Source: Rugosimonospora africana (lineage in GTDB: Bacteria; Actinomycetota; Actinomycetes; Mycobacteriales; Micromonosporaceae). From it: a DNA stretch of 64,000 bases. This document shows positions 1 to 8,503 of this stretch, in pieces (within the stretch, counting starts at the first letter, position 1; each line of letters starts with the position of its first letter). The DNA is taken from contig NZ_BONZ01000013.1 of assembly GCF_016862975.1 (NCBI RefSeq), forward strand, positions 310,001-374,000, given 5' to 3'. Both the position numbers and the translations under genes were made by a program. Below the pieces are notes generated by a model. The model searched no databases, had not been told where the DNA came from, and saw only the letters and a program-made list of their open reading frames with translations.

Positions 1-570
1 CCGGGGTTCACGGTCGCGCCCGGGTACTCGAAGGTCGGCTGGTGCGCCTCGGACACCCATGAGCTGCACTTCGACGACGTCCGGGTACCGGCGGCCAACC
101 TGCTCGGTGAGCGCGGGCGCGGCTTCGCGCAGTTCCTGCGGATCCTCGACGAGGGCCGGATCGCGATCGCCGCGCTGGCCACCGGTCTGGCTCAGGGCTG
201 CGTGGACGAGTCCATCGCGTACGCGCACCAGCGCCACGCCTTCGGCCAGCCGATCGGCAACTTCCAGGCCATCCAGTTCAAGATCGCCGACATGGAGGCG
301 CGGGCGCACACGGCCCGGCTGGCGTACTACGACGCCGCTGCCCGGATGCTCGCCGGCACCGACTTCAAGCGGCAGGCGGCCATCGCCAAGCTGCATGCCA
401 GCGAGATCGCGGTGACCAACGCGCGGGAGGCCACCCAGGTACACGGCGGCTACGGGTTCATGAACGAAACGCCGGTCGCCCGGTTCTGGCGGGATGCCAA
501 GATCCTGGAGATCGGCGAGGGGACTTCCGAGGTCCAGCGCATGATCATCGCCCGCGACCTCGGCGTGTGA
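1..570 (+). CDS. Acyl-CoA dehydrogenase, C-terminal part (5' end outside window)
   Basis: The window opens inside this gene. The open frame runs from base 1 to a TGA at 568-570 and gives the last 189 residues. They cover the end of the beta domain and the whole C-terminal helical domain of an FAD-dependent acyl-CoA dehydrogenase, which makes the alpha,beta double bond in acyl-CoA oxidation or branched-chain amino acid breakdown. Diagnostic stretches are ILDEGRIAIAALATG, AFGQPIGNFQAIQFKIADM and QVHGGYGFMNETPVARFWRD. The family's catalytic glutamate is expected in IGEGTSEVQR, near residue 177 of this fragment. Substrate cannot be told from the fragment. The gene stands apart from the divergent-style regulator that follows 90 bases later. 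Confidence 0.93.
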   Translation, partial: PGFTVAPGYSKVGWCASDTHELHFDDVRVPAANLLGERGRGFAQFLRILDEGRIAIAALATGLAQGCVDESIAYAHQRHAFGQPIGNFQAIQFKIADMEARAHTARLAYYDAAARMLAGTDFKRQAAIAKLHASEIAVTNAREATQVHGGYGFMNETPVARFWRDAKILEIGEGTSEVQRMIIARDLGV

Positions 571-660
571 ATTCTCTCACGCCACTGTCGTAGATCGGCT
601 CAACTGCGGTCGCGATCTTGACTCGCACCTCGCATCGGCCCGCCTCACCGCCTAGTCTTC

Positions 661-3096
661 GTGACCATGTCTCGGCCCGTCGGCGCGGTACCCAGCAGTA
701 CTTTCGCCGGGCTTCTGCGTGCCCACCGGCACCGCAGCGGGATGACTCAGGAGGAGTTCGCGGCGAAGGCCGGAGTGGGCGTGCGGACTCTGCGGGATCT
801 GGAACGCGGCCGGTCCCGGCCGCAACGAGCGACGGTGGAGCTGCTGGCCGCGGCGTTGGGGCTGCGCGGCGCGGCCCGGGACGAGTTCCTCGCCGCGGTA
901 CGCCGGGGTGAGGCCGGCGAGTCCACCGAGTCGGGCGTCAACTTGCCGCCGGCTCCGGTCCTGATCGGCCGCGAATCCGAACTGTCCAACCTGGAGGCGG
1001 CGCTCCGGCACGCCGCGCTGGTCACCCTCGTCGGCGTCTCCGGCGTCGGCAAGACGAGCCTGGCCTGGGCTGTCGCGCACCGGGTCGCGGCACGGCATCC
1101 GGGCGGCGTGGCCGGCGTCGTGATCACCGAGGTGTCCACCGAGGCCGACACTCTCGCCACCGTGGCGAGCGTGTTCGACGTCGGCCGGGCCAGCGACCTG
1201 CCCGCGCGGCTCGCCGGCCGGCCCGCGCTGCTGCTGGTCGACGCGATCGAGCGGGCCGTCGAGCCGGCGATCGCGGCGTTGAACTGGTTGCAGCGCAACG
1301 CGCCCAGCCTGCGCGTGATCGTCACCGGCCGGCGGCCGACTGGCATCGCCGGCGAGTACACGTGGCCGGTGACGCCGCTGGAGTGCCCACCGCCCAGCGT
1401 CGTCGAGCTCGAGCAGGTCGCCCAGTACCCAGCGGCCGAGCTGTTCCTGGAGCGGCTGCGCGCGGTCGGCAACGGCGACGTGCAGCCGGCCGATGGCCGG
1501 GCGGTCGGCGAGCTGGTCAGGCGGCTGGGCGGACTGCCCCTCGCCCTGGAACTGGGTGCGGCGCGGGGTCGGATCCTGGAGGTCGGCGAGATCCTCGACC
1601 GGTACGGCGACCGGGTGCTCGACCTTCGCCGGGAAGCCCGCGACGGCGCCGCGACCACCCTGCGCGAGGCGATCGCCGGCAGCTACCGGCTGCTCGAACC
1701 GGCCGAGCGCGCCGCGTTGCGCCGGCTGGCCCAGTTCCATCACCGGTGGTCGGTGGAGCTGGCAGAACAGATGCTGGCCGACTGGAAGCCGGGCCAGTCG
1801 CCCGGATCGGCGGACGGCACGGGGGCGTCCGCCGGCGGGCGGGACGTGGTCGCCGTACTGGACCGGCTCGTCGGGCTGGGCCTGGTGAGCGTGCGGGGCA
1901 CCGGGGCGACCCGGTTCTGGATGCTCGACATGGTGCGCGAGTTCGCCGTCGAGCAGAGCGAACTGGAAGGCGAGCTGGCCACCTTCCGCGACCGGCACGC
2001 GGTGGTGATGGCACGGTACGCCGCCCGTACCGCGCCCCGGCTGGTCGGCAGCCAGTTGCGCGAGGCGGCTCTCCAGCTCGACGACCTCAACAGTGACCTG
2101 CGCTCGGCGCTGGTCTGGGCGAACGGCCGCGACCCGGAGACCGCGCTGTACCTGGCGTCGAAGCTGCCCCGCTGGTGGCGGCTGCGCGGTAACGACCGGG
2201 AGGGGCGCAACTGGCTGCGGCGGCTGCTCGACGACCCGGAGACGGCACACGCGGACCCGACCGTCCGGGCGTGGGCGCGGCTGGGCCTGGCGCAGCTCGC
2301 CGCCGAGCACGGCGACGGGCTCGCCGAACTGGGCGAGCTGGAGGCGGCGCTGGTCACCTTCACCGAGCACGGCCGGGTCACCGGGCAGCTCGCCGCCCGC
2401 AACCAGCTGTGCATCCTCCACCAGGCGTACGGGAACTACGAGGCGGCCCGGGAACACGGGGAGGCCGTACTGCGGCTGGCCACGCGGCACGGCCGTACCC
2501 GCGATGTGGTGGTGGCCCAGAACAACCTGACCTGGCACGACATCCGCGTCGGCGACCTGGCCGGGGCGCGGCGCCGGTTGGTCACGGTGCAGCGGCTGGC
2601 GGCCGAGGTCGGTGAGGATCGGCTGCGGGCGCTGGCGCACGCGAATCTGGCCGAGGTAGCCAGGCTGGACGGCCGGTACCCGGAGGCGGTCGCGATCGGG
2701 CGGCGTTCGCTGCCGCTGGTCGACCAGCTCGGCGACCCGCGGCACAAGTCGCGGGTGATCGGCTGTGTCGCGCTGGCGCTGGCGCAGGCCGGCCGGGTGG
2801 CCGAGGCGCGGTCGACGATGGTCGACGTGGGTGACCCCGCCGTGGTCGAGCTGATCGAGGCGTACCTGGCGTTGGCCGAGGGAGACCGGACCGCCGCCGC
2901 CGACCGGTTCGCGGTCGCGGCCGACGCGCTGGCCGGCCGGCACGATGTCCGCGACGTGGTGGAGGCGCTGGTCGGCGTCGCGTCGAGTACCGACGACCCG
3001 AAACGCCGCCGCCAGGTGCTGAGCGAGCTGGACGACCTGTGTCAGCGCAGCGCGGTCAGCCTACTGGCAAGGGAAAAGGCCCTACTCGATCGGTGA
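661..3096 (+). CDS. XRE-family regulator with NB-ARC-type ATPase and TPR repeats
   Basis: A protein of 811 residues in three parts. An XRE helix-turn-helix lies at about residues 13-66 (core MTQEEFAAKAGVGVRTLRDL). A STAND/NB-ARC-like P-loop ATPase follows, with Walker A GVSGVGKTS near residue 124, an ALLLVDAIE Walker B-like strand, and the GLPLALELG motif near 291. The C-terminal half is helical with TPR-like repeats (about 480-800). Proteins of this architecture are nucleotide-switched transcription regulators of the AfsR/BREX-like STAND class in actinomycetes; the regulated genes are unknown. The start is GTG at 661 or ATG at 667. A TAGTCT hexamer at 653-658 would put a transcript start close to the ATG, so a leaderless message is possible. 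A strong hairpin follows the stop. Confidence 0.9.
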   Translation: MTMSRPVGAVPSSTFAGLLRAHRHRSGMTQEEFAAKAGVGVRTLRDLERGRSRPQRATVELLAAALGLRGAARDEFLAAVRRGEAGESTESGVNLPPAPVLIGRESELSNLEAALRHAALVTLVGVSGVGKTSLAWAVAHRVAARHPGGVAGVVITEVSTEADTLATVASVFDVGRASDLPARLAGRPALLLVDAIERAVEPAIAALNWLQRNAPSLRVIVTGRRPTGIAGEYTWPVTPLECPPPSVVELEQVAQYPAAELFLERLRAVGNGDVQPADGRAVGELVRRLGGLPLALELGAARGRILEVGEILDRYGDRVLDLRREARDGAATTLREAIAGSYRLLEPAERAALRRLAQFHHRWSVELAEQMLADWKPGQSPGSADGTGASAGGRDVVAVLDRLVGLGLVSVRGTGATRFWMLDMVREFAVEQSELEGELATFRDRHAVVMARYAARTAPRLVGSQLREAALQLDDLNSDLRSALVWANGRDPETALYLASKLPRWWRLRGNDREGRNWLRRLLDDPETAHADPTVRAWARLGLAQLAAEHGDGLAELGELEAALVTFTEHGRVTGQLAARNQLCILHQAYGNYEAAREHGEAVLRLATRHGRTRDVVVAQNNLTWHDIRVGDLAGARRRLVTVQRLAAEVGEDRLRALAHANLAEVARLDGRYPEAVAIGRRSLPLVDQLGDPRHKSRVIGCVALALAQAGRVAEARSTMVDVGDPAVVELIEAYLALAEGDRTAAADRFAVAADALAGRHDVRDVVEALVGVASSTDDPKRRRQVLSELDDLCQRSAVSLLAREKALLDR

Positions 3097-3107
3097 TCAT
3101 CCGACGG

Positions 3108-3142
3108 CCGTGATGGCGGCGGACATGCCGCCGCCATCACGG
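3108..3142. terminator. Perfect 15-bp hairpin between convergent genes
   Basis: The arm CCGTGATGGCGGCGG (3108-3122) is exactly complementary to 3128-3142 with a 5-base loop. It lies 12 bases after the regulator stop and can serve the convergent flavin oxidoreductase gene from the other side. There is no clear T-run, as is common for actinobacterial terminators. The rest of the gap to 3367 holds no gene I can support. Confidence 0.75.
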
Positions 3143-3367
3143 CTGAGGCCCCCGGCCGGGCGAAGTCCCCCGTACAGCCCCACCTTCTCCGCCCGTGCCC
3201 GATCCCGTGACCGGCGCCTCCCCACCCGGTGGAGATTAGTCGCGGACCGGACGGCAGTACGCCGTGATCAACCTGGTTTGTCCGGCCGTTGGACCGGTTC
3301 TGCCGGTAGTTCTGCCGGTTCCCGCCCACTGGGTCGGGAAAGGGCCGGGATGGACGGGCCGGGCCGG

Positions 3368-4222
3368 TCAGCGGGAATCCGGATCGGGGTGGCGTGGTGG
3401 GCCGGCGGCGAGCCGCTGCTCGGCATAGTCGCGCACGGACTGCCTGGGTTGGGACCAGTCCGCCTCCAACCACCAGGTGCCGCCGGCCTCCCGCCATGGT
3501 TCGACGATCCGGGCGGCGGTACCGGCATCGTCCGCCGGCGTGGTGCCCTCGCAGATCACTTCGTACCCGTCGACCGCCAGCCCCTCGACCGTACGGAAGT
3601 CGCGGATCCAGGATGTCCCCGCCCGTACCTGCTCCGGGGTGGGTGGGCCGGCCGACCCGCTGACGATCGCGTTTGGGAGCCACCCGTCGTACCGCGCCGC
3701 CCTGCGCATCGACTTCGTCGACGGCCAGCCGCCGACCACCCAGATCGGGATGCGCGGCTGCTGTACCGGTGGCGGTGGCGAGTTGTGATCGGTGGGGCTG
3801 ACCCGGTAATGCCGGCCCTGGTACTCGAACGGCTGGCCGGCCCACAGTCCGGTCAGTACGTCCAGCCCCTCGTCGAGCAGTTCGGCGCGGGTACGCCGGC
3901 CGGGATCGGGTTCGAACGCGAGCCAGTTGGCGTCCGTGGCGCCCAGCCCGACCGACAGGATCAGCCGGCCGCCGCTCAGATTGTCCAGGGTCGCGGTCTG
4001 ACCGGCGAGATCCCAGGGCCGGCGGCGCGGCAGCGGAGTGAGCAACGTACCGAGACGGATATGTGAGGTGACCATGGCCGCAGCGCTCAGGGCGACCCAG
4101 GCGTCGATGCCCCAGACCGGTTCCCATACGAAGAATCCGTCCCAGCCGTGCGTTTCGGCGAGGGAGGCCAGGTCGGCGGCGGTACGGGCATCGCCCCAGG
4201 GAAGGATGAATCCGTACTTCAT
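3368..4222 (-). CDS. LLM-class flavin-dependent oxidoreductase (luciferase-like)
   Basis: A 284-residue single-domain protein of the bacterial luciferase-like monooxygenase fold. The N-terminal strand MKYGFILPWG, the segment AETHGWDGFFVWEP, the run IRLGTLLTPLPRRRPWDLA and the loop LDNLSGGRLILSVGLGA are the typical TIM-barrel signatures of F420- or FMN-dependent LLM enzymes. It is probably a cytoplasmic reductase or monooxygenase using reduced flavin or F420, but the substrate is not readable. The start is ATG at 4222 with AAGGTG just upstream. It is transcribed alone toward a convergent regulator gene and is separated from the marR-like gene upstream by a short tandem repeat. Confidence 0.88.
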   Translation of the reverse strand: MKYGFILPWGDARTAADLASLAETHGWDGFFVWEPVWGIDAWVALSAAAMVTSHIRLGTLLTPLPRRRPWDLAGQTATLDNLSGGRLILSVGLGATDANWLAFEPDPGRRTRAELLDEGLDVLTGLWAGQPFEYQGRHYRVSPTDHNSPPPPVQQPRIPIWVVGGWPSTKSMRRAARYDGWLPNAIVSGSAGPPTPEQVRAGTSWIRDFRTVEGLAVDGYEVICEGTTPADDAGTAARIVEPWREAGGTWWLEADWSQPRQSVRDYAEQRLAAGPPRHPDPDSR

Positions 4223-4261
4223 CTCCGCACCTTAGGCCCAGTCAGGCAGTGTTCTCGCGGC

Positions 4262-4347
4262 CTTGTGCTCGTCTCCGGGCTTGAGCTGGGTCGGCCTGTG
4301 CTCGCCTCCGGGATTGAGCTGCGACGGCCTGTGCTCGCCTCCGCCAC
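4262..4347. repeat. 33-bp tandem repeat, about 2.6 copies
   Basis: Copies start at 4262, 4295 and 4328. Each carries TGTGCTCGNCTCCGGG and TTGAGCTG, with a few substitutions, and the last copy is cut short. The array fills the gap between the MarR stop and the start of the flavin oxidoreductase gene, both on the minus strand. No coding role is apparent; it looks like slippage-type duplication. Confidence 0.7.
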
Positions 4348-4366
4348 AACCCGGCTCCGGCTGCGC

Positions 4367-4858
4367 TCAGGCGGGTGTTGTCGCCCCCACGCCAGCGGTA
4401 GCACCGGGACGCACCGCGTCCCGGATGATCCGCAGGCTGGCCATCATCGACGCCAACTGGTCGGGGGTGAGCAGGCCGGTGAACCAGCGGTCGATCACCG
4501 TCAGGTGACCGGGCAGGACGGCGTCCAGCCTTTCCCGGCCCGCCTCCGTGAGCACCGCGTAGGAGCTGCGCCGGTCGGTCGGGCACGCGGTGCGGCAGAC
4601 CAGGCCGTCGCGTTCGAGCCGGTCGACGACCCGGGTGACGCCACTGGTGGTGAGGCTGGTCTGGGCGGAAAGGTCGGTCATCCTCAGCTGGCGCTCGGGC
4701 GAACGGGCCAACCTGATCAACACTTCGAACTCGATCAGGGCGAGGCCGTGCTCGGCGATCTGTCCAGAGAACTGAGCGCTGAGCCCGTCGAACACCTCGC
4801 TCAGCAGGCCGATCGCCGTGATCCGTTCGTCCTTTACCAGATCCTTGCTCACGCCCAT
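4367..4858 (-). CDS. MarR-family transcriptional regulator
   Basis: A 163-residue winged-helix regulator. The family core lies at about residues 40-125: IEFEVLIRLARSPERQLRMT, then the recognition helix region LTTSGVTRVVDRLERDGLV, then the wing with the conserved DRRSSYAVLTEAGR. MarR proteins are dimeric repressors released by phenolic ligands or oxidation. It diverges from the yceI gene across 91 bases that contain an imperfect palindrome overlapping the yceI promoter, the classic layout for a local repressor. The ligand is unknown. The start is ATG at 4858. Confidence 0.92.
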   Translation of the reverse strand: MGVSKDLVKDERITAIGLLSEVFDGLSAQFSGQIAEHGLALIEFEVLIRLARSPERQLRMTDLSAQTSLTTSGVTRVVDRLERDGLVCRTACPTDRRSSYAVLTEAGRERLDAVLPGHLTVIDRWFTGLLTPDQLASMMASLRIIRDAVRPGATAGVGATTPA

Positions 4859-4871
4859 ATCCTATCAGAGC

Positions 4872-4909
4872 TTGACACGGAAATAATTGACGGGTCTATA
4901 GTTGTTCCG
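4872..4909 (+). promoter_or_regulatory. yceI promoter with candidate MarR operator
   Basis: A consensus TTGACA lies at 4872-4877, with TCTATA/TATAGT at 4895-4902 as the -10. An imperfect palindrome with CGGAA at 4878-4882 and TTCCG at 4905-4909 spans the -10 region in the space shared with the divergent marR gene. The promoter call is direct from sequence; operator status is inference from position. Confidence 0.55.
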
Positions 4910-4949
4910 GCAGACATCTGGTAGACCGCATACTTTGGAAGGACCTCCG

Positions 4950-5537
4950 ATGACCGACACCACCAGCTCACCACTCGCGTCCCGGGACTACAACGGGGTT
5001 CAGATCCCGGTGCCCGGCACGTACACGCTCGACCCGGCCCACAAGCGGGTGGGCTTCGTTGCCCGTCACCTGATGGTGAGCAAGGTCCGCGGTGGTTTCG
5101 ACGAGGCGACCGCGACCATCACCGTCGCTGAGAACCCGCTGGAGTCCTCGGTTACCGCGACCATCCAGGCGGCGAGCATCACCACCCGCCAGGAGCAGCG
5201 GGACGGCCACCTGAGGAGCGGCGACTTCCTGGAGGCGGAGAAGTACCCCACCCTGGAGTACCGCAGTACCGGCGTGAAGTCGTTCAACGGCAACGAGTTC
5301 ACCGTCACCGGTGAGCTGACCATCAAGGACGTGACCGTCCCGGTTGACCTGAATGTCGAGCTGGAGGGCGTCACCACCAGCCCGTACGGCAAGATCGTTT
5401 TCGGGTTCAGCGCGACGGCCGAGATCGATCGTGAGGCGTTCGGGCTGACCTACAACATGGCGCTGGAGACCGGCGGTGTGATGATCAGCAAGAACATCAA
5501 GATCGAGATCGAGGGCGAGGCGGTCCGGGAGGACTGA
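4950..5537 (+). CDS. YceI-family protein (lipid-binding beta-barrel)
   Basis: A 195-residue protein matching the YceI fold, a lipocalin-like barrel that binds polyisoprenoids or other amphiphiles. Markers are the N-terminal GTYTLDPAHKRVGFVARHLMVSKVRGGF, read here as two adjoining motifs (GTYTLDPAHKRVGF and ARHLMVSKVRG), the middle HLRSGDFLEAEKYPTLEY and the late strand GFSATAEIDREAFGL. There is no signal peptide, so it is probably cytoplasmic, as is usual in actinobacteria. The start is ATG at 4950, chosen because GGAAGGA lies 7 bases upstream; a longer frame exists but lacks a site. It diverges from a MarR gene and is probably controlled by it. A strong terminator follows. Confidence 0.93.
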   Translation: MTDTTSSPLASRDYNGVQIPVPGTYTLDPAHKRVGFVARHLMVSKVRGGFDEATATITVAENPLESSVTATIQAASITTRQEQRDGHLRSGDFLEAEKYPTLEYRSTGVKSFNGNEFTVTGELTIKDVTVPVDLNVELEGVTTSPYGKIVFGFSATAEIDREAFGLTYNMALETGGVMISKNIKIEIEGEAVRED

Positions 5538-5556
5538 TCCTGCCCCGTTTTCGCTC

Positions 5557-5589
5557 CATTGGCCCCCACTCACGAGGTGGGGGCCAATG
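5557..5589 (+). terminator. Rho-independent-type terminator after yceI
   Basis: A perfect 13-bp stem: CATTGGCCCCCAC at 5557-5569 pairs with 5577-5589 around a 7-base loop. It starts 20 bases after the yceI stop. The rest of the gap to 5743 carries the promoter region of the ligase gene, with no further gene seen. Confidence 0.8.
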
Positions 5590-5743
5590 TCATACCTACC
5601 GTGCGGTTTCCCTCACATAGCGCTTTCAACACGCCTGCTTTGTCCCTAGCCTCAAGGGCCTGACCCCACATAACGTGGAGATTCATTGCAGTGCGCTGCC
5701 GCGTGCTCACGCAGCCGCAACCGAAGCTGGACGGGAAGGACCC

Positions 5744-7222
5744 ATGGGCAAGGATGTGTCCCTCTCCAGGTTCACGCGTGAGGACCGCGTGCGGTTCCGC
5801 TACAAAGTGCGCCAGTGTCTTGATGTCTTCGCCCTGATGCTCAACGACTCCCGGTTCGACGGGGATCGGCCGATGACCGGGCTGGAGCTGGAACTCAACC
5901 TGATCGACAAGGACGGCGCACCGGCGATGCGCAACGCCGAGGTGCTCGCCGACCTGGGCGATCCCTCGTTCCAGACGGAACTCGGGCAGTTCAACCTGGA
6001 AATCAACGGAGAGCCACGGTTGCTCGCCGGCACCGGGTTCGAACAGTATGAGGACGAGCTGACCACCCGGCTGGCCCGAGCCGAGGACCGGGCGGCGAAG
6101 GCCGATGCCCGGGTGATCCTGATCGGCATCCTGCCGACGATCATGCAGCGTCACGCGGTGCTCGACAACATGTCCACCGACTCCCGCTACCGGGTGCTCA
6201 ACGAGCAGCTGGCCAGCGCCCGGGGTGAGTCCTTCATCCTGGACATCCAGGGCGCGGAGCACCTGCATCTGATCACCGACTCGATCGCGCCCGAGGCCGC
6301 GTGCACCAGCGCGCAGTTCCACCTCCAGGTGGCACCGGACGACTTCGCCAGCCACTGGAACGCGTCCCAGGCGGTCGCCGCGGTGCAGCTGGCCGTCGGC
6401 GCGAACTCCCCGTTCCTGTTTGGCAAGCGGCTCTGGGCGGAGACCCGGATCGCGCTGTTCGAGCAGGCCACGGACACCCGTCCGGAAGAGCTGAAGACCC
6501 AGGGGGTACGCCCGCGGGTGTGGTTCGGCGAACGCTGGATCACCTCGATCTTCGACCTGTTCGAGGAGAACGTCCGCTACTTCCCGGCCCTGTTACCGGC
6601 GCTCGACGACGAGGATCCGGTCGAGGTGCTGCACTCCGGTGGAGTACCTCAGTTGTCAGAGCTGCGCTTACACAACGGCACCATCTACCGGTGGAACCGG
6701 CCGGTCTACGACATCATGAACGGCCGCCCGCACCTGCGCGTGGAGAACCGGGTGCTGCCGGCCGGGCCGACCGTACTCGACCTGCTGGCCAACGCCGCGC
6801 TGTACTTCGGGCTGGTCCGGGCGCTGGCCGAGGCCGATCGTCCACTGTGGGAGGAGCTGACCTTCGGCCGGGCCGAGGAAAACTTCCACGCCGCCGCCCG
6901 GGACGGGCTGTCCGCCGAACTGTTCTGGCCACGGCTCGGTGCACTGCCGGCGACCAGCCTCGTGCTGGACTGGCTGTTGCCGCTGGCGCACGACGGGCTC
7001 GCCCGGTTCGGTGTGCCGTCATACATCCGCGACCGGCTGCTCGGCATCATCGAGGGCAGGTGCCGCACCGGCATCAACGGCGCGTCCTGGCAGACATCCA
7101 CAGTGGAGCACCTCGAACAGGACCGGGGACTGGACCGGCCGGCCGCGCTGCGCGAGATGCTTCGCCGGTACGCCGAACTGTTCGCCGGCAACGCGCCGGT
7201 GCACACCTGGCCGCTGGACTGA
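5744..7222 (+). CDS. Glutamate-cysteine ligase family protein
   Basis: A 492-residue protein close to actinobacterial proteins annotated as glutamate-cysteine ligase (GCS2-like ATP-grasp-related fold). Characteristic stretches include MTGLELELNLIDKDG, FQTELGQFNLEING, ACTSAQFHLQVAPDDF, QATDTRPEELKTQGVRPRVWF and the C-terminal RCRTGINGASWQ. The family forms gamma-glutamyl amide bonds with ATP. Actinomycetes use mycothiol rather than glutathione, so the true acceptor may differ (ergothioneine-type or another gamma-glutamyl product); this is inference. The start is ATG at 5744, preceded by GGGAAGGA; an in-frame ATG 69 bases upstream lacks a ribosome site. It is a single-gene unit facing the convergent membrane protein gene. 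Confidence 0.88.
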   Translation: MGKDVSLSRFTREDRVRFRYKVRQCLDVFALMLNDSRFDGDRPMTGLELELNLIDKDGAPAMRNAEVLADLGDPSFQTELGQFNLEINGEPRLLAGTGFEQYEDELTTRLARAEDRAAKADARVILIGILPTIMQRHAVLDNMSTDSRYRVLNEQLASARGESFILDIQGAEHLHLITDSIAPEAACTSAQFHLQVAPDDFASHWNASQAVAAVQLAVGANSPFLFGKRLWAETRIALFEQATDTRPEELKTQGVRPRVWFGERWITSIFDLFEENVRYFPALLPALDDEDPVEVLHSGGVPQLSELRLHNGTIYRWNRPVYDIMNGRPHLRVENRVLPAGPTVLDLLANAALYFGLVRALAEADRPLWEELTFGRAEENFHAAARDGLSAELFWPRLGALPATSLVLDWLLPLAHDGLARFGVPSYIRDRLLGIIEGRCRTGINGASWQTSTVEHLEQDRGLDRPAALREMLRRYAELFAGNAPVHTWPLD

Positions 7223-7237
7223 GTCCCGGGACCGAGG

Positions 7238-8413
7238 TCAGCGACGGCCCTTGCCCCTGGCCGGTCTCGCCTCGGTGACCGTGCCGGCCGTCTGCGCGGT
7301 GACCTCGTCGGTCTCGCCCGACCAGGCCGGCGACCGGCCGGCTACCGGCAGTTCGGCCGTGGGCGCGGCGACCAGGGCCGGGACGCCTTCGATCGGATAG
7401 TCGCCCAGCTGCGAGTACCCCTCGTCGACCGGATCGCCCATCGACGGCGGTCCCGGCTGGAGCGGCAGCGTGACGCCGGCCTCGGCCGCCCGGCGCTGCT
7501 CGCGGTGCGCGATCAGGCCAGAGAGCAGGACCGAACCGGCAAGTCCGGCGATCACCGCGTACGGCGCGATCAGGTACGCGGACAGCTGCTCATCGGCCCG
7601 GACACCGACCAGCTTCGGGGCGGCCAGGAAGTATGCCGCCGCGACCATCAGCGGCCCCGTCGCGCCGGAGATCGCCACCCCGACCCGGTTGTCGCCGCGC
7701 CGGCCGGCCGGCAGCGCCGCGAGTACGCCGATGACCAGCGCGGCGCCCATCATCTGCGCCGCGCCGGGTAACGAGAAGATCTTCTGCATGAAGTACTTGC
7801 CGCCGAACCGCCACACCGCGAGTTGGGCCGACGTCTGCCCGTGCCGGCCGGCACCGTACAGCGCGGACACCACGGCCAGCGCCCACAGCCAGGCGGTGGT
7901 GGACACGACATTCGCCGCGACGGCCCGCGAGGACAGCACCGCGAGCGCCACCAGCAGGCCGACCACGACGCCGACGATGGCGTAGCCCCCGGCGATCGTC
8001 TGCGGCGAGAACGTGTCGGGCCGGTGTGCGGCCCGGGCCGGTACCGCGACCAGCGGCACCGTGATCAGGCCGCCGAGCGCCGCGGTCAGCGCGATCGCCA
8101 GGCGCCACGCGGTCGTCGCGATCATTCCGGACCGCGCCGCGTCGTCCACTGTGGAGCGGCGGCCCACCGGGGCGGAGGCGGTCCGGGCGGAGGACAGCCG
8201 GTCGGCGGTGACGGCGCCGAGCACCGTCGACGTCGCCGCTATCCAGGTCGTCCAGGCGAGGCTGGCGAGCCAGGTATCCACGCCGGTGGTGTCGGTCGCT
8301 GACGTCCAGGCGAGGATGCCCAGGCCATAGCCCAGGCCGAGCTGCGCGGCGGCACTGCCAGCGGCAACGCCGATCGCGAGCGCGACCGATCCTCCCCAGC
8401 CACGTGTGGCCAT
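7238..8413 (-). CDS. Actinobacterial multi-pass membrane protein, function unknown
   Basis: A 391-residue protein with about eight hydrophobic segments spread over residues 8-290, for example the first around GGSVALAIGVAAGSAAAQLG, and a soluble acidic C-terminal tail from about residue 300 ending in a basic ARGKGRR. No catalytic motif is recognised. The tail contains PPSMGDPVDEGYSQLGDYP, which may be a cytoplasmic interaction or phosphorylation region. It is convergent with the ligase gene and divergent from the PASTA protein gene, with a 90-base shared upstream region. I recognise it only as a conserved actinobacterial hypothetical. Confidence 0.75.
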   Translation of the reverse strand: MATRGWGGSVALAIGVAAGSAAAQLGLGYGLGILAWTSATDTTGVDTWLASLAWTTWIAATSTVLGAVTADRLSSARTASAPVGRRSTVDDAARSGMIATTAWRLAIALTAALGGLITVPLVAVPARAAHRPDTFSPQTIAGGYAIVGVVVGLLVALAVLSSRAVAANVVSTTAWLWALAVVSALYGAGRHGQTSAQLAVWRFGGKYFMQKIFSLPGAAQMMGAALVIGVLAALPAGRRGDNRVGVAISGATGPLMVAAAYFLAAPKLVGVRADEQLSAYLIAPYAVIAGLAGSVLLSGLIAHREQRRAAEAGVTLPLQPGPPSMGDPVDEGYSQLGDYPIEGVPALVAAPTAELPVAGRSPAWSGETDEVTAQTAGTVTEARPARGKGRR

Positions 8414-8503
8414 GCCGCGCAGCCTAACCCGAACCCCCGAAGCGAGCGAGCCCAGCAGGCGAGGTTGGCCGGCGGTGCGGCGCCGGCATGATGAGATGGT
8501 TCT

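Noticed and set aside
652-2943. Long open frame of 763 codons antisense to the XRE/NB-ARC gene
   Set aside because: Gly/Arg/Gln-rich without a recognisable domain, and its third positions mirror the real gene; the plus-strand protein has clear domains, so this is a high-GC shadow.
8414-8503. Regulatory element between the divergent membrane protein and PASTA genes
   Set aside because: I looked for symmetric sites and clear -35/-10 pairs and found none convincing.
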